Position numbers and translations under genes: made by a program
Shown: piece by piece, positions 7,360-15,219 of the stretch
Layout of the letters: each line of letters opens with the position of its first letter
How positions within the stretch are numbered: the first letter of the stretch is position 1
Source of the DNA: an uncultured Paludibaculum sp.
GTDB lineage: Bacteria > Acidobacteriota > Terriglobia > Bryobacterales > Bryobacteraceae
Assembly (NCBI RefSeq): GCF_963665245.1
Contig: NZ_OY762269.1
Coordinates: 868,001 to 932,000 of the forward strand
DNA: 64,000 bases
Direction of reading: 5' to 3'
The notes under the pieces: generated by a model
The model's input: only the letters and a program-made list of their open reading frames with translations
Database searches by the model: none
What the model was told of the DNA's origin: nothing

Positions 7360-9783
7360 TTAGCGGTAATACCGCACATAATCGATGTCGATGTGCCCCG
7401 GCAGCCGTCCGGTGTCCACAGGATCCGGCCCCGCCGCGTTGGTCGCCGCCACTCCCAGCAGAATCTGCCACTGCCCGCCGGCGGGCGCCGCGGTCTCTTC
7501 CACCAGTTGCCCGTCCAGGAAGTACTTCACTCCGCGCTCCGAGATGTCACACCCGTACACGTGGTAGTCGGTCACAGGCAGCAGGGATACCGCCTTTCCG
7601 CCTGCCCGGTACAGCTTGATATCGCCGGAGTCGTTTTGCGCCACCCGCACCTCCGGCCCGCCCCCGTTGGGCGCCAGCGCAAAGGTGGTGGTCCACCCGC
7701 GTCCCGCCAGCACCCGGAAGCGCGCCTCATAGTATCCGTAGCCGAACGCCTGCTTCGAGAGCAGCCCGCCGCTCACAAACTCAAACCCACCCGAGGCCGT
7801 CACGCGGCTCACCAGGATATCCGCGCCGCCCGCTCTCGTCGTCACGTTGCGTCGCAGTTGTGTCCCGGCCTCGGTCGTGCTGGCCTGCCGCGTCCACTTC
7901 GCCGCGTCGATCTCCGCGCCGTCGAATTCCTCGCTCCAAGCCAGCGTTCGCCCCGCCGGAACCACCTTTGAGGGGGACGGGGCCAGCGCCGCCTTCCCGA
8001 CTCCGAGGGTCATGGCCGACTTCAACTCTGGCAGGTGGTTCTCATACACACCTCGCGGCGTGGTGTCGTGCTTCCGCGCGATGGCTGCCGCCATCCCCAC
8101 CACTTCGCCCATCATGCCCGTGGTCCGCATCACCCGGACCGTGCCCAGCGCCACATGGGTCACGCTGATATTCCGGCCCGCCATGAACAGGTTCTCTATG
8201 TTTCTTGAATAGAAGCAGCGGTACGGGATCGCGTACGGGCTCTTCTTCCCGAAACTCGCCACGCTGCGGAACTCCGCCCCTGGGAACTGCGTCGTATTCT
8301 TCGCCGTCGGCACGTGCAGGTCGATCGACCATGTCGCCGTCACCGCCGCGTCCGGGAACTCGCGATTCCCCACGATATCCTGCTCCTGCAGGATCACGTC
8401 GCCCAGCAGCCGGCGCGACTCGCGCTTCCCGCCCACATAGGCGACCCACGACAGACGCAAGTTCTGGTATTTCGCCCTCGTCGCCGCGTGGTTCTTCTGA
8501 TAGCTCCAGTTGCCGTAGATGGCGCGGAAGGCGTGGTCGCGGATCGCTTCGAACTCCGCGATCTGGTCCCGGTTCTGGCCCGTTTCCCAATCCCAATCGC
8601 CGCGCGTCGCGTTCTGGATGGTCTCGTCGGTGAACGCGAGCGCCCACGGCGTTTCCGGGAACGGCGCGGGTTTCCCGGCATCCTCCGAGTACCACATCAC
8701 GCTCGTGCCCATGACGAGCTTGTCCGCCACTGACGGCGCCATCGACTCGCCCGTTTCAGCCTGACTCTCCCGCCCGTAGCGCGAATCCGCCCCCGCCATC
8801 TCGCCCAGGTTGCCGTCGCCCGTGCAATCGGCAAACAACGGCGCCTCGTAGCGGTACTCCTTGCCCGTCACCACGTTGCGAGCCGTCACGGCCACAATCC
8901 GGCTGCCCTTCTTCTCCACCCGCGAAGCCCGCGTGTTCAGGAACAATTGGATGTTCTTCTCCGCCTTCACCACGCCCAATTTGCGTTCGTCGTCGTAGTT
9001 GGCCGCCGGCTGGGCATTCCCGGACTTTCCCGGCTCCAGTTCCGCCACCACGACCCCAATCGAGGGGTATGGCGGCAGGTTGATCTGCCCGCCCAACCCA
9101 ACGCGGATGTCCGAGCTCGTGTTTCCGCCGAGGATGGGCCGGTCCTGGATGAGCGCCACCTTCAGCCCCAGCCTGGCCGCCGCGACCGCCGTGGTGGTCC
9201 CGGCCATGCCGCCGCCCACCACCACCAGATCGAAGGCTCCGGCGCGCTCCGGCGGGGCACGCACGCCAACGGTGTCCCTGCGGAACGTGCTCAATGCCAC
9301 ACCGCTGTCGGGAGGCCGCACTGCAGGATCGGCGCTGAACAGGATCGCGTCACAGCGGCCTTCAAAGCCCGTAAGGTCGTGCAAGACCAGAGTCACGCGC
9401 CCTTTGGGGAGGCGTACGGAGCCGCCGTCCTGCCAGTGCCACTGGGCTCCTTCGGTGCCGAAGGTCGCAGCCACAGGCTTCCCGTCGACCAGCAACTGGA
9501 AGCGGCCCGGAGCACCAGGGGCCGGGGCGACCCAATCGCGGGTCCGGACCCATAGGTGGTACGAGGCGGTTTCAGGAACCTCGAAGGTGGTCCTGGCGTC
9601 GGCGACCGGCACCCCCATGCCGTGGGCGAGCAGGTACGCAGAGCCCATCTGATCCATGAATTGCTGATCGACCACCCAGCCGCCGGTGTACTCGAAGCTC
9701 TCGGCCTCCAGCAGAATCGAGGGCCGCCGCGTGGGCGCTGCCATGGCAATCGTGGCCAGTACAGAACACAGAATCCACTTCAT
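7360..9783 (-). CDS. Secreted FAD-dependent oxidoreductase with GH16-like C-terminal domain
   Basis: This 807-residue protein starts with a Sec signal peptide (KWILCSVLATIAMAA). Residues about 20-155 are a beta-rich, carbohydrate-binding-like domain (LLEAESFEYTGGW). Next is an FAD_oxidored domain with the dinucleotide-binding motif VVVGGGMAGTTTAVAAARLG near 187-206, GGNTSSDIR, and an FMAGRNISVTHVALGTVRVM C-terminal FAD contact. Residues about 610-807 resemble a GH16/concanavalin beta-sandwich (LAWSEEFDGAEIDAAKW, GYGYYEARFRV, DIDYVRYYR). The GH16 catalytic E-x-D-x-x-E is not present; the equivalent stretch reads GGPEVRVAQND, so this domain is probably a lectin-like module. The protein likely acts outside the cytoplasm on carbohydrate-derived material; substrate unknown. 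The Met start has no competing upstream start. Confidence 0.85.
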   Translation of the reverse strand: MKWILCSVLATIAMAAPTRRPSILLEAESFEYTGGWVVDQQFMDQMGSAYLLAHGMGVPVADARTTFEVPETASYHLWVRTRDWVAPAPGAPGRFQLLVDGKPVAATFGTEGAQWHWQDGGSVRLPKGRVTLVLHDLTGFEGRCDAILFSADPAVRPPDSGVALSTFRRDTVGVRAPPERAGAFDLVVVGGGMAGTTTAVAAARLGLKVALIQDRPILGGNTSSDIRVGLGGQINLPPYPSIGVVVAELEPGKSGNAQPAANYDDERKLGVVKAEKNIQLFLNTRASRVEKKGSRIVAVTARNVVTGKEYRYEAPLFADCTGDGNLGEMAGADSRYGRESQAETGESMAPSVADKLVMGTSVMWYSEDAGKPAPFPETPWALAFTDETIQNATRGDWDWETGQNRDQIAEFEAIRDHAFRAIYGNWSYQKNHAATRAKYQNLRLSWVAYVGGKRESRRLLGDVILQEQDIVGNREFPDAAVTATWSIDLHVPTAKNTTQFPGAEFRSVASFGKKSPYAIPYRCFYSRNIENLFMAGRNISVTHVALGTVRVMRTTGMMGEVVGMAAAIARKHDTTPRGVYENHLPELKSAMTLGVGKAALAPSPSKVVPAGRTLAWSEEFDGAEIDAAKWTRQASTTEAGTQLRRNVTTRAGGADILVSRVTASGGFEFVSGGLLSKQAFGYGYYEARFRVLAGRGWTTTFALAPNGGGPEVRVAQNDSGDIKLYRAGGKAVSLLPVTDYHVYGCDISERGVKYFLDGQLVEETAAPAGGQWQILLGVAATNAAGPDPVDTGRLPGHIDIDYVRYYR

Positions 9784-10007
9784 CGTTCTAGATTGACGCC
9801 AGACGGACGGCGGCGCATCTGACGATTGGACTATCTGGTCGCGCCCAGCGGGCCTCGCGGCCGATTGGCCATCCCCCGGTCACCGCAGCGGAGGACGTTG
9901 TTCGGCTCAATACACTGAGATACAGAGTCAGCGGAGCAAGGCTTGCTTTGGAAAGTCTCAAGTGTTTGATTTGTTGGGCGGGAGACCGGGATTGAACCGG
10001 CGGGCTG
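9784..10007. other. Intergenic region with a possible tRNA 3'-end fragment
   Basis: The minus strand at about 9977-10004 reads GCCGG-TTCAATC-CCGGT followed by CTCCCGC. This fits a tRNA T-arm (5-bp stem with one G-U, 7-base loop) and the 3' acceptor strand. No matching D-arm, anticodon arm or 5' acceptor is found on the other side, where repeat copy A begins. It may be a tRNA remnant or chance. The rest of the interval holds no gene I can support. Confidence 0.35.
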
Positions 10008-10300
10008 GGGGACGTCCTGGTGTGTCGCTCGCCATTTTGCCGCAAAAGCATCCATTCTCGGCAGTACGGAGTGACGGGCACCGATTGCCCCGGTCACTTT
10101 CCACCGGCCGCAGGATCTCCGCATGAAAGTCGCTGGCAGGATGTCACCCTCCGTTGGACTTTTAGTGGCAGAGTATTGAAGAAAACAGTCGATGAGGTCA
10201 GAAATCGTAAGGGAGTCGGAGTTCGACGGGATACAGGAATCGGCCATCCTGAATCCCTCGATCAGAATGCGAGGAGGACATAGCAGGACGTCCCGATTTT
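10008..10300 (+). repeat. Dispersed ~300-bp repeat, copy A
   Basis: First of five same-orientation copies. It starts GGGACGTCCTGG and ends CAGGACGTCCCGATT. The two ends are imperfect inverted repeats of about 33 bp sharing CA-AATG-CGAG and CAGGACGTCCC. Internal conserved blocks include CTCGGCAGT, GGTCACTTTCCACCGG and GGCCATCCTGAA. No protein is conserved across copies. Confidence 0.8.
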
Positions 10301-10343
10301 CAAGTCAGACTGCTGCAATGCACCAAGGAGAGTGGCGGGGGGC

Positions 10344-10880
10344 TCACTGCATGAGCCGAACAGGAGAGGGGGCAACGCAGCGCTGCATTGTTCCATTCTG
10401 TAATGCACTGCATATCTGCTGCAAATAGTACGTCGTGGCTGCGACCGTCATTAGGAATTGCCCTCTGGGCTTGACCAATGAGGCGGACTTTACAGCGACC
10501 GAGCTGTCTGGGCTGACTAATGACAGCGCACTACACCAGTCGCGAGCGGGTGAATCAGAGAACTGGACTGCGACGTCAGAATGCGCAAATTGGTTGCGAA
10601 GCTTGCGCAATAGGCCGAGATCTGCATGGACATTCGGAGGCAGGAGCCCGAGCGCGAACGCCAGGCTGATCTTGGCGGAGAGTGTCGCGAGGGGCCGGTC
10701 GCCCTCGAACATGTCCGCCACCTTGGGCCTCTCCACCATGAATTGTAGGAGTAGGTCAGTAATTCGATTTTCCACGAAACTGACAGCTAGGATGGCAGCA
10801 GCGCGATCGCTCTCAGTCGCGTATACGTCAACCATGTCGTTATATGCTGCGAGGTAGTCTGTGTTTGGCAAGTTGGCCAC
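10344..10880 (-). CDS. MltR-like (mannitol repressor family) protein
   Basis: This 178-residue protein matches the MltR-type domain: SDRAAAILAVSFVENRITDLL, then MFEGDRPLATLSAKISLAFALGLL and LGLLRKLRNQFAHS near residue 100, the last being the family's signature R-x-RN-x-FAHS. The domain is helical and cytoplasmic. In enterobacteria MltR modulates mannitol operon expression, but most relatives are of unknown function and no mannitol genes lie here. The start is GTG at 10878-10880; an internal ATG (MVDVYATESDR) is possible. The gene sits between repeat copies A and B as a single-gene cassette. The last 40 or so residues after QFLMTVAATTYYLQ are less conserved-looking. Confidence 0.75.
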   Translation of the reverse strand: MANLPNTDYLAAYNDMVDVYATESDRAAAILAVSFVENRITDLLLQFMVERPKVADMFEGDRPLATLSAKISLAFALGLLPPNVHADLGLLRKLRNQFAHSDVAVQFSDSPARDWCSALSLVSPDSSVAVKSASLVKPRGQFLMTVAATTYYLQQICSALQNGTMQRCVAPSPVRLMQ

Positions 10881-10990
10881 ACGAATATCTTAGCTCCTCT
10901 GTCAGATCGCCACATTCTGATGCGGTAACGAATCCACGCCTTATTCATCGTGGTTGCCTAATAAAGGCGAGGGGCCTAGGGCCGGGGCCC
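10881..10990. other. Short intergenic stretch before repeat copy B
   Basis: No gene. It contains a GC-rich near-palindrome, GGGGCCTAGGGCCGGGGCCC, at about 10971-10990, immediately before the truncated repeat copy B. Confidence 0.4.
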
Positions 10991-11238
10991 GGGGGCAGTT
11001 CGGACTGGTTGACAGCGATTGCTTTGGTCACTTTCCACCGCCGGCCATAAGATCTCTCCACCACGGCCGCCTACCGGATGGCTCTCTCCGATGGACTTCG
11101 AGGTACCGAGCAACGAAGCATCATGATCGAAGAGGTCCAAGACCGTAGGTGCGTGGAAGCCGTCGGCATACAGGAGTCGGCCATCCTGAACTCTTCGAGA
11201 AGAATGCGAGTAGGGCCCTTCAGACGTTCCGACTTCCC
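10991..11238 (+). repeat. Dispersed ~300-bp repeat, copy B (5'-truncated)
   Basis: This copy starts at the GGCAGTTCGGACTGG block, so the first 50 or so bases, including the left terminal repeat, are missing. It retains GGTCACTTTCCACCG, GGCCATCCTGAACTCTTCG and ends AATGCGAGTAGGGCC...TTCCGACTTCCC. It has the same orientation as the other copies. Confidence 0.78.
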
Positions 11239-11378
11239 GGGGCGGCTTCCGGTTCGTGCTTCGCGGGACGGGGAAGAGCGCCTTCAGGAGGGCGTCAAAT
11301 GTCGAGGCGCAAGAGCCTCGCGTGCATCCGGTGCTCGGCCATTTGGCGCTCGCGTTCCCTTTCTTCCGCGGCTTTCCG
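11239..11378. other. Intergenic, no gene recognised
   Basis: GC-rich sequence containing a small hairpin, GAGGC-GCAAGA-GCCTC, near 11300-11316. The long plus-strand frame crossing it begins inside repeat copy B and has no protein-like features. Confidence 0.4.
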
Positions 11379-11459
11379 TTATTCGCTCGACATCACCAAC
11401 GGAAGGGCGATCGCGATGAACAACGAGAAAAAAATGGCCATAAGTAGGGCTGGGGTCAT
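11379..11459 (-). CDS. Possible 26-residue membrane peptide
   Basis: A tiny minus-strand frame encodes MTPALLMAIFFSLFIAIALP followed by LVMSSE and a TAA stop. It is one continuous hydrophobic segment of the length of a single membrane helix, with a short polar tail. A Shine-Dalgarno-like GGGAG lies about seven bases upstream of the ATG. Known peptides of this kind include KdpF-like subunits and type I toxins, but I see no kdp genes and no obvious antisense RNA promoter. The evidence is the combination of hydrophobic composition and a well-spaced ribosome binding site, so it is tentative. Confidence 0.4.
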   Translation of the reverse strand: MTPALLMAIFFSLFIAIALPLVMSSE

Positions 11460-11891
11460 GGCGGTCTCCCATGGACAGTATATGCCTCGCAGAGTGAGCA
11501 ATGCTGGGCGGAGGCCCGTTGGGAAGGGCGCTTTCGAGGTGACGGGGCCGGATGGTGCCGGACTCCGGCCTGGGGTGCTGGCGACGGATGCTCCCTATCG
11601 GGGCAGTAAGGGGCCGACTGACGTCGCAACACTAATCCATCATCGGGTGAGCGGTCAGGATGATTCGCCCGGATCGGTTTGGGTGGCCCGACGGCTACGG
11701 TTTGAGATTGCGCCTGCAGGGCTAACCGGATTGCTCCCGTGTAGTCGATGATTCGCTCGGAACGGCACATCCGCGAGTAGGGCGTCAGCCAAGTGGCGAC
11801 GACTTTCCGATAGCGCCACGCTTCGGCCGTTGAGGAAGCAGGCACTTGGAGCCCTAACGCCCAGACCGCACGTCGCCAAGAAGGCGATAGA
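11460..11891. other. Intergenic, no gene recognised
   Basis: About 430 bases lie between the tiny membrane peptide and the hypothetical gene at 11892. It should contain the promoters of both, which point away from each other, but no clear -35/-10 pair stands out. Frames here lack protein features. Confidence 0.4.
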
Positions 11892-12350
11892 TTGGTGGTC
11901 ATGGTGGATTCCAAGGCACGGCGAATCGCGGCTGGCGTGTTGGAGAAATTCCGGGACGGCGTGATCACCAACTTTGACCTCGAAGGACTGTGGCCGGGAT
12001 ATAGCGAGGGCGACCGTGGCCTGCACGCCATTGAGACGATGGTCTGGCGATACTACGACGACTTTCACGAGCACAGGTTGGCCGACGATCACCACGGCCT
12101 CACCGATTCAGGGCGGGCAGTTTTCGACAGGTGCGTGCTCTTCCTGTGCACCGAATGTGAATATGCCTGGCCGGATGATAACTTTGCTACGGCGAGACCC
12201 TTCTCCGGAGAACTGATCGAGCTCGGCTTATCAGACGCTCACGATCGCTTAGAGGAAGCCCGCCTCGAAGGACTGCACGTACTCGGAGAGTCCCCGTTCT
12301 GGCCTTTCGCTAACCGCTCAGAATACGAATGCACCCGGTCGGCCCACTAG
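11892..12350 (+). CDS. Hypothetical acidic protein
   Basis: This 152-residue soluble protein is rich in Asp, Glu and His with aromatic clusters (VWRYYDDFHEHRLADDHHG, LFLCTECEYAWPDDNF). I do not recognise the family. It could be a small immunity or adaptor-like protein given the acidic, compact character, but that is only impression. The first codon is TTG at 11892 with AAGGCG six bases upstream; an ATG at 11901 is the alternative start. It ends 20 bases before repeat copy C, so it forms a cassette between copies B and C. Codon use resembles real coding sequence, with strong third-position GC. Confidence 0.65.
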   Translation: MVVMVDSKARRIAAGVLEKFRDGVITNFDLEGLWPGYSEGDRGLHAIETMVWRYYDDFHEHRLADDHHGLTDSGRAVFDRCVLFLCTECEYAWPDDNFATARPFSGELIELGLSDAHDRLEEARLEGLHVLGESPFWPFANRSEYECTRSAH

Positions 12351-12370
12351 CGACCGAGGGCCACAGGCCG

Positions 12371-12666
12371 GGGGGCGTCCTGATGTGTCACTCGTCATTT
12401 TGCGGCGAGATCATCCGTCCTCGGCAGTTCGGATTGGCTGGCAGCGATTGCTTTGGTCACTTTCCACCGGCGACCACAGGATCCACGCACCAAGTCCGCC
12501 TACTCGATGCCTCTCTCCTTTGGACTTTGAGGTGCCAAGCAACGAAGCACCACGGTCGAAGAGGTCCAAAACCGCAGGCGCGTGGAAGGCGTGGGTATAC
12601 AGGAATGGGCCATCCTGAATTCTTCGGTCAAAATGCGAGTAGGACGCTTCAGGCCGTCCCGACTTT
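12371..12666 (+). repeat. Dispersed ~300-bp repeat, copy C
   Basis: A full-length copy from GGGGGCGTCCTGATGTGTCA to CAGGCCGTCCCGACTTTC. The reverse complement of its first 37 bases aligns with its last 37 bases (shared CAAAATG, CGAGT and TCAGG blocks), showing long imperfect terminal inverted repeats. The interior is shared with copies A, B and E. Confidence 0.82.
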
Positions 12667-12803
12667 CGACTTTCCCGACTTTCGCCGACTTTCGGGCTCG
12701 TTGCGCGGGCAGTCCTACCGGGCAGGCTGACTTGGTATCTCGACGAAACCAACTGAGGGGTGCTCTCAGGGAGGCCTAACTTATAAACTGATGGGAAGTC
12801 AGG
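12667..12803. other. Short intergenic stretch upstream of the PIG-L gene
   Basis: The sequence just after copy C contains a short ACTTTCGACTTTCCCGACTTT run that reiterates the repeat's terminal bases. An AT-rich AACTTATAAACTG segment around 12778-12790 could be part of the promoter of the downstream deacetylase gene. Confidence 0.35.
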
Positions 12804-13547
12804 ATGCACGGAGGAGAAGTGGTTACCAGGCGAGGCTTTTTGACAACTGGCGGCTTGTTGATGCCGCTTGCGCCGGGCGCAGTAGCGCGTCCCTTGAAGG
12901 TGGTTTGCGTGGGCGGCCATCCGGACGATCCCGAGTCGGGTTGCGGCGGGACTCTCGCCCGCTATGCCGCGGAGGGACATAGGGTGAGCATCGTCTATCT
13001 GACTCGCGGCGAGCGTGGAGTCCAGGGCAAATCGCTCGAAGAGGCCGCGGCCATTCGCACCGCGGAAGCAGAAGCCGCGTGCCGCATCCTGGGGGCCAAA
13101 CCTATCTTTGCGGGTCAGATCGATGGCGACACCGAAGTGAACTCGGCCCGCATCGAAGCCTTCAAGAAACTGCTGGCCGCCGAGGCTCCGGACGTCATGC
13201 TGGCTCACTGGCCCATCGACTTCCATGCGGACCATCAGGCGGCCTCCCTGCTCGCGATGCGGTCGTACTTCGCTCTGCGAGACAGGCCCGTCTTGTATTT
13301 CTTCGAAGTAAACAGCGGGTTCCAATCGATGGGCTTCAAGCCCACTCACTACGTAGACATCCTGGCGGTGCGCGAGAAGAAGAAGTCTGCCCTGTTTGCG
13401 CACCGCAGCCAGAATGGCGAACACATTTATCGCGTTCACCACGAGGTCATGGAGAATTATCGCGGTCGGGAGTCCGGCCTGACCGCCGCGGAAGGGTTTG
13501 TGCTGCTCCCCCGTGACGGAAAAATCGACCGTTTGCCCGGAGTTTGA
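12804..13547 (+). CDS. Tat-exported PIG-L/LmbE-family deacetylase
   Basis: This 247-residue protein opens with a Tat-type leader (TRRGFLTTGGLLMPLAPGAVA). It then has the PIG-L zinc-binding motif GGHPDDPESGCGG (His39, Asp42) and the second motif HADHQAA (His141, His144). The family removes N-acetyl groups from GlcNAc-containing molecules; here an exported sugar deacetylase is likely. An ATG at 12804 with GGAAG upstream is preferred, though a GTG at 12819 follows a strong GGAGGA and could be used. It lies between repeat copies C and D with no co-directional neighbour. Length and motifs are complete. Confidence 0.9.
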   Translation: MHGGEVVTRRGFLTTGGLLMPLAPGAVARPLKVVCVGGHPDDPESGCGGTLARYAAEGHRVSIVYLTRGERGVQGKSLEEAAAIRTAEAEAACRILGAKPIFAGQIDGDTEVNSARIEAFKKLLAAEAPDVMLAHWPIDFHADHQAASLLAMRSYFALRDRPVLYFFEVNSGFQSMGFKPTHYVDILAVREKKKSALFAHRSQNGEHIYRVHHEVMENYRGRESGLTAAEGFVLLPRDGKIDRLPGV

Positions 13548-13690
13548 GAGAAAGGCGCAGCCCAGCAGCAGGCATCACTGGATCACTGGACGGAATGGCT
13601 GTTGGGCTGCAACTCGACGAAGCTCGCAGGCGGGCAGATCGGTTGAGGCCGGACAGGACGTCGACAGGGGAACTGGCCGTCCTCCCCGCA
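13548..13690. other. Intergenic, no gene recognised
   Basis: Short GC-rich interval after the PIG-L gene, convergent with the permease remnant. No terminator-like hairpin with a T tract is visible. Confidence 0.35.
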
Positions 13691-13834
13691 TCAATCGCGA
13701 TGGAGCAGTCTGGCCCGATCGTTGCCGGCGGTGCGCACGGCGGGCCCGGTGGCGGCCGGGATCGAAGAGGCCAGGAGCGTCAGGCCGGCCAGCGTGAGGG
13801 TTGTGATGTCGCTGGTGGTTACGCCGAACAGGAA
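13691..13834 (-). pseudogene. C-terminal fragment of an ADOP/MacB-like permease
   Basis: The minus strand encodes FLFGVTTSDITTLTLAGLTL, LASSIPA and a degenerate end with ARLLHRD and a stop. This matches the last membrane segment and tail of ADOP permeases (LLFGVxPxD...LLAxxxPARRA..xDP..LRHx). Only about 47 codons remain. The upstream side is replaced within about 26 bases by repeat copy D. The conserved PARRAxxxDP stretch is corrupted. Confidence 0.55.
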
Positions 13835-13859
13835 CGGGCCGGGGACGTCCGGAAGGGGT

Positions 13860-13950
13860 CGGAGGACGTCCTGATGTGTCGCTCTCCATTTTGTGGCGAA
13901 ATCATCCATTCTCGGCAGTTCGGATTGGTTGGTAGCTATCGCTTTCCATT
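13860..13950 (+). repeat. Dispersed ~300-bp repeat, copy D (3'-truncated)
   Basis: It begins GGAGGACGTCCTGATGTGTC and runs through the CATTTTGTGGCGAAATCATCC and CTCGGCAGTTCGGATTGG blocks, then similarity is lost near 13950. It has the same orientation as the other copies and lacks the right terminal repeat. Confidence 0.75.
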
Positions 13951-14158
13951 CCAGAGCCTGCACGTTCCGGTCGAGAGGACTATGCTTCCACCCGCGCTCG
14001 TCTTGGGCCAAGTCATGGCCCGGTCCACATTAGAGCCTCTGTCGTAGAATCGCGCACGTCTCTGGCAAAAAACTTCTAGCGATGTGCTTCCAGGTCAGTA
14101 TCCACAGGCCTTTGGAGGCACTTCGGCGGATGCCCCAACTTTTTGAGTTGGAGCACTG
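13951..14158. other. Intergenic, no gene recognised
   Basis: No coding frame or RNA structure that I can support lies between truncated copy D and the tandem duplication. Confidence 0.35.
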
Positions 14159-14849
14159 TTTGGTTCCGGCTACGCCGGGTTAGGGATTCGTTGGGAACTG
14201 GGACACTCGTCGGAGGCTTCCGGGTCGAACTCGTTAGCAGCAGTTTTGATTGGTGGAGTGAGTTCTTTCGGGATGGGGTGTTTGTCAGGGTTGCGATGGG
14301 CCCCCGGCGATGCCGGGGGGGGAATGGTGGGGCGGGTGTGGTTGTTGGTTGGGGACTGGTTAGCACCACTACATTTGGATTGTGCACATCTCTGGCAGCG
14401 CATCTTTCACGGTGCGGTCCGGAGCCAATGTTGACAGGCACCTGAAGGTACCTTTCGCCAGGCTCCAACATTGACTCGGCCGGCCTGTTTGGTTCCGGCT
14501 ACGCCGGGTTACGGATTCGGTGGGAACTGGGACACTCGTCGGAGGCTTCCGGGTCGAACTCGTTAGCAGCCGCTTTGATTGGTGGAGTGAGTTCTTTCGG
14601 GATGGGGTGTTTGCCAGGGTTGCGATGGGCCCCCGGCGATGCCGGGGGGAATGGTGGGGCGGGTGTGGTTGTTGGTTGGGGACTGGTTAGCACCACTACA
14701 TTTGGATTGTGCACATCTCTGGCAGCGCATCTTTCACGGTGTGGTCCGGAGCCAATGTTGACAGGCACCTGAAGGTACCTTTCGCCAGGCTCCAACATTG
14801 ACTCGGCCGGCCTGCTTGGTTCCGGCTACGCCCGGTTACGGATTCGGCG
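14159..14849 (+). repeat. 329-bp tandem duplication (two full units plus a partial third)
   Basis: Unit 1 runs 14159-14487 and unit 2 14488-14814, with a third partial unit to about 14849. The units differ by a handful of substitutions and by the length of a G run (GCCGGGGGGG against GCCGGGGGG) in a small hairpin, CCCCCGGCGATGCCGGGGG. Each unit also contains GGAGCC-AATGTTG ... GGCTCC-AACATTG motifs around a central AGGTACCT. Minus-strand frames through both units are proline-rich and differ between copies, so I do not call a protein. Confidence 0.9.
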
Positions 14850-14905
14850 CCTTTCGGAGGAGAGGAGGCGCTGCGATCTGAGTTGCGCCTTGACGATTTG
14901 TGGCC

Positions 14906-15219
14906 GGGGGCGTTTGGTGTGCCACTCCGCATTTTGCGGCGAGATCATCCGTCCTCGGCAGTTCGGATTGGCTGCCAGCTATCGCATTGGTCACCTTCCG
15001 CCGCCGGCCGCAGGATCTCCCCACTAATGCCGCCTACCGGATGCCTCCTTTCGTTGGACCTCGAGGTGCCGAACAACGAGGCATGACGGTCGAGGAGTTC
15101 AAAAACCGTAGGTGCGCGGAGCTGTCGGCATGCAGGAATCGGCCGTCCTGAATTCTTCGAGGAAGATGCGAGTAGGACGCTTCAGGACATCCCGACTTCC
15201 TCAGGACGTCCCGACTTCC
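14906..15219 (+). repeat. Dispersed ~300-bp repeat, copy E
   Basis: A full copy starting GGGGGCGTTTGGTGTGCCAC and ending with two tandem versions of the right terminus, CAGGACATCCCGACTTCC and CAGGACGTCCCGACTTCC. The right end overlaps the 3' end of the minus-strand PAP2 phosphatase gene and supplies its stop codon. Confidence 0.82.

Noticed and set aside
11149-11751. 200-residue plus-strand frame
   Set aside because: Begins inside repeat copy B, shows no conserved sequence and conflicts with the tiny hydrophobic minus-strand frame.
12411-13442. 343-residue minus-strand frame
   Set aside because: Antisense to repeat copy C and to the well-supported PIG-L deacetylase gene.
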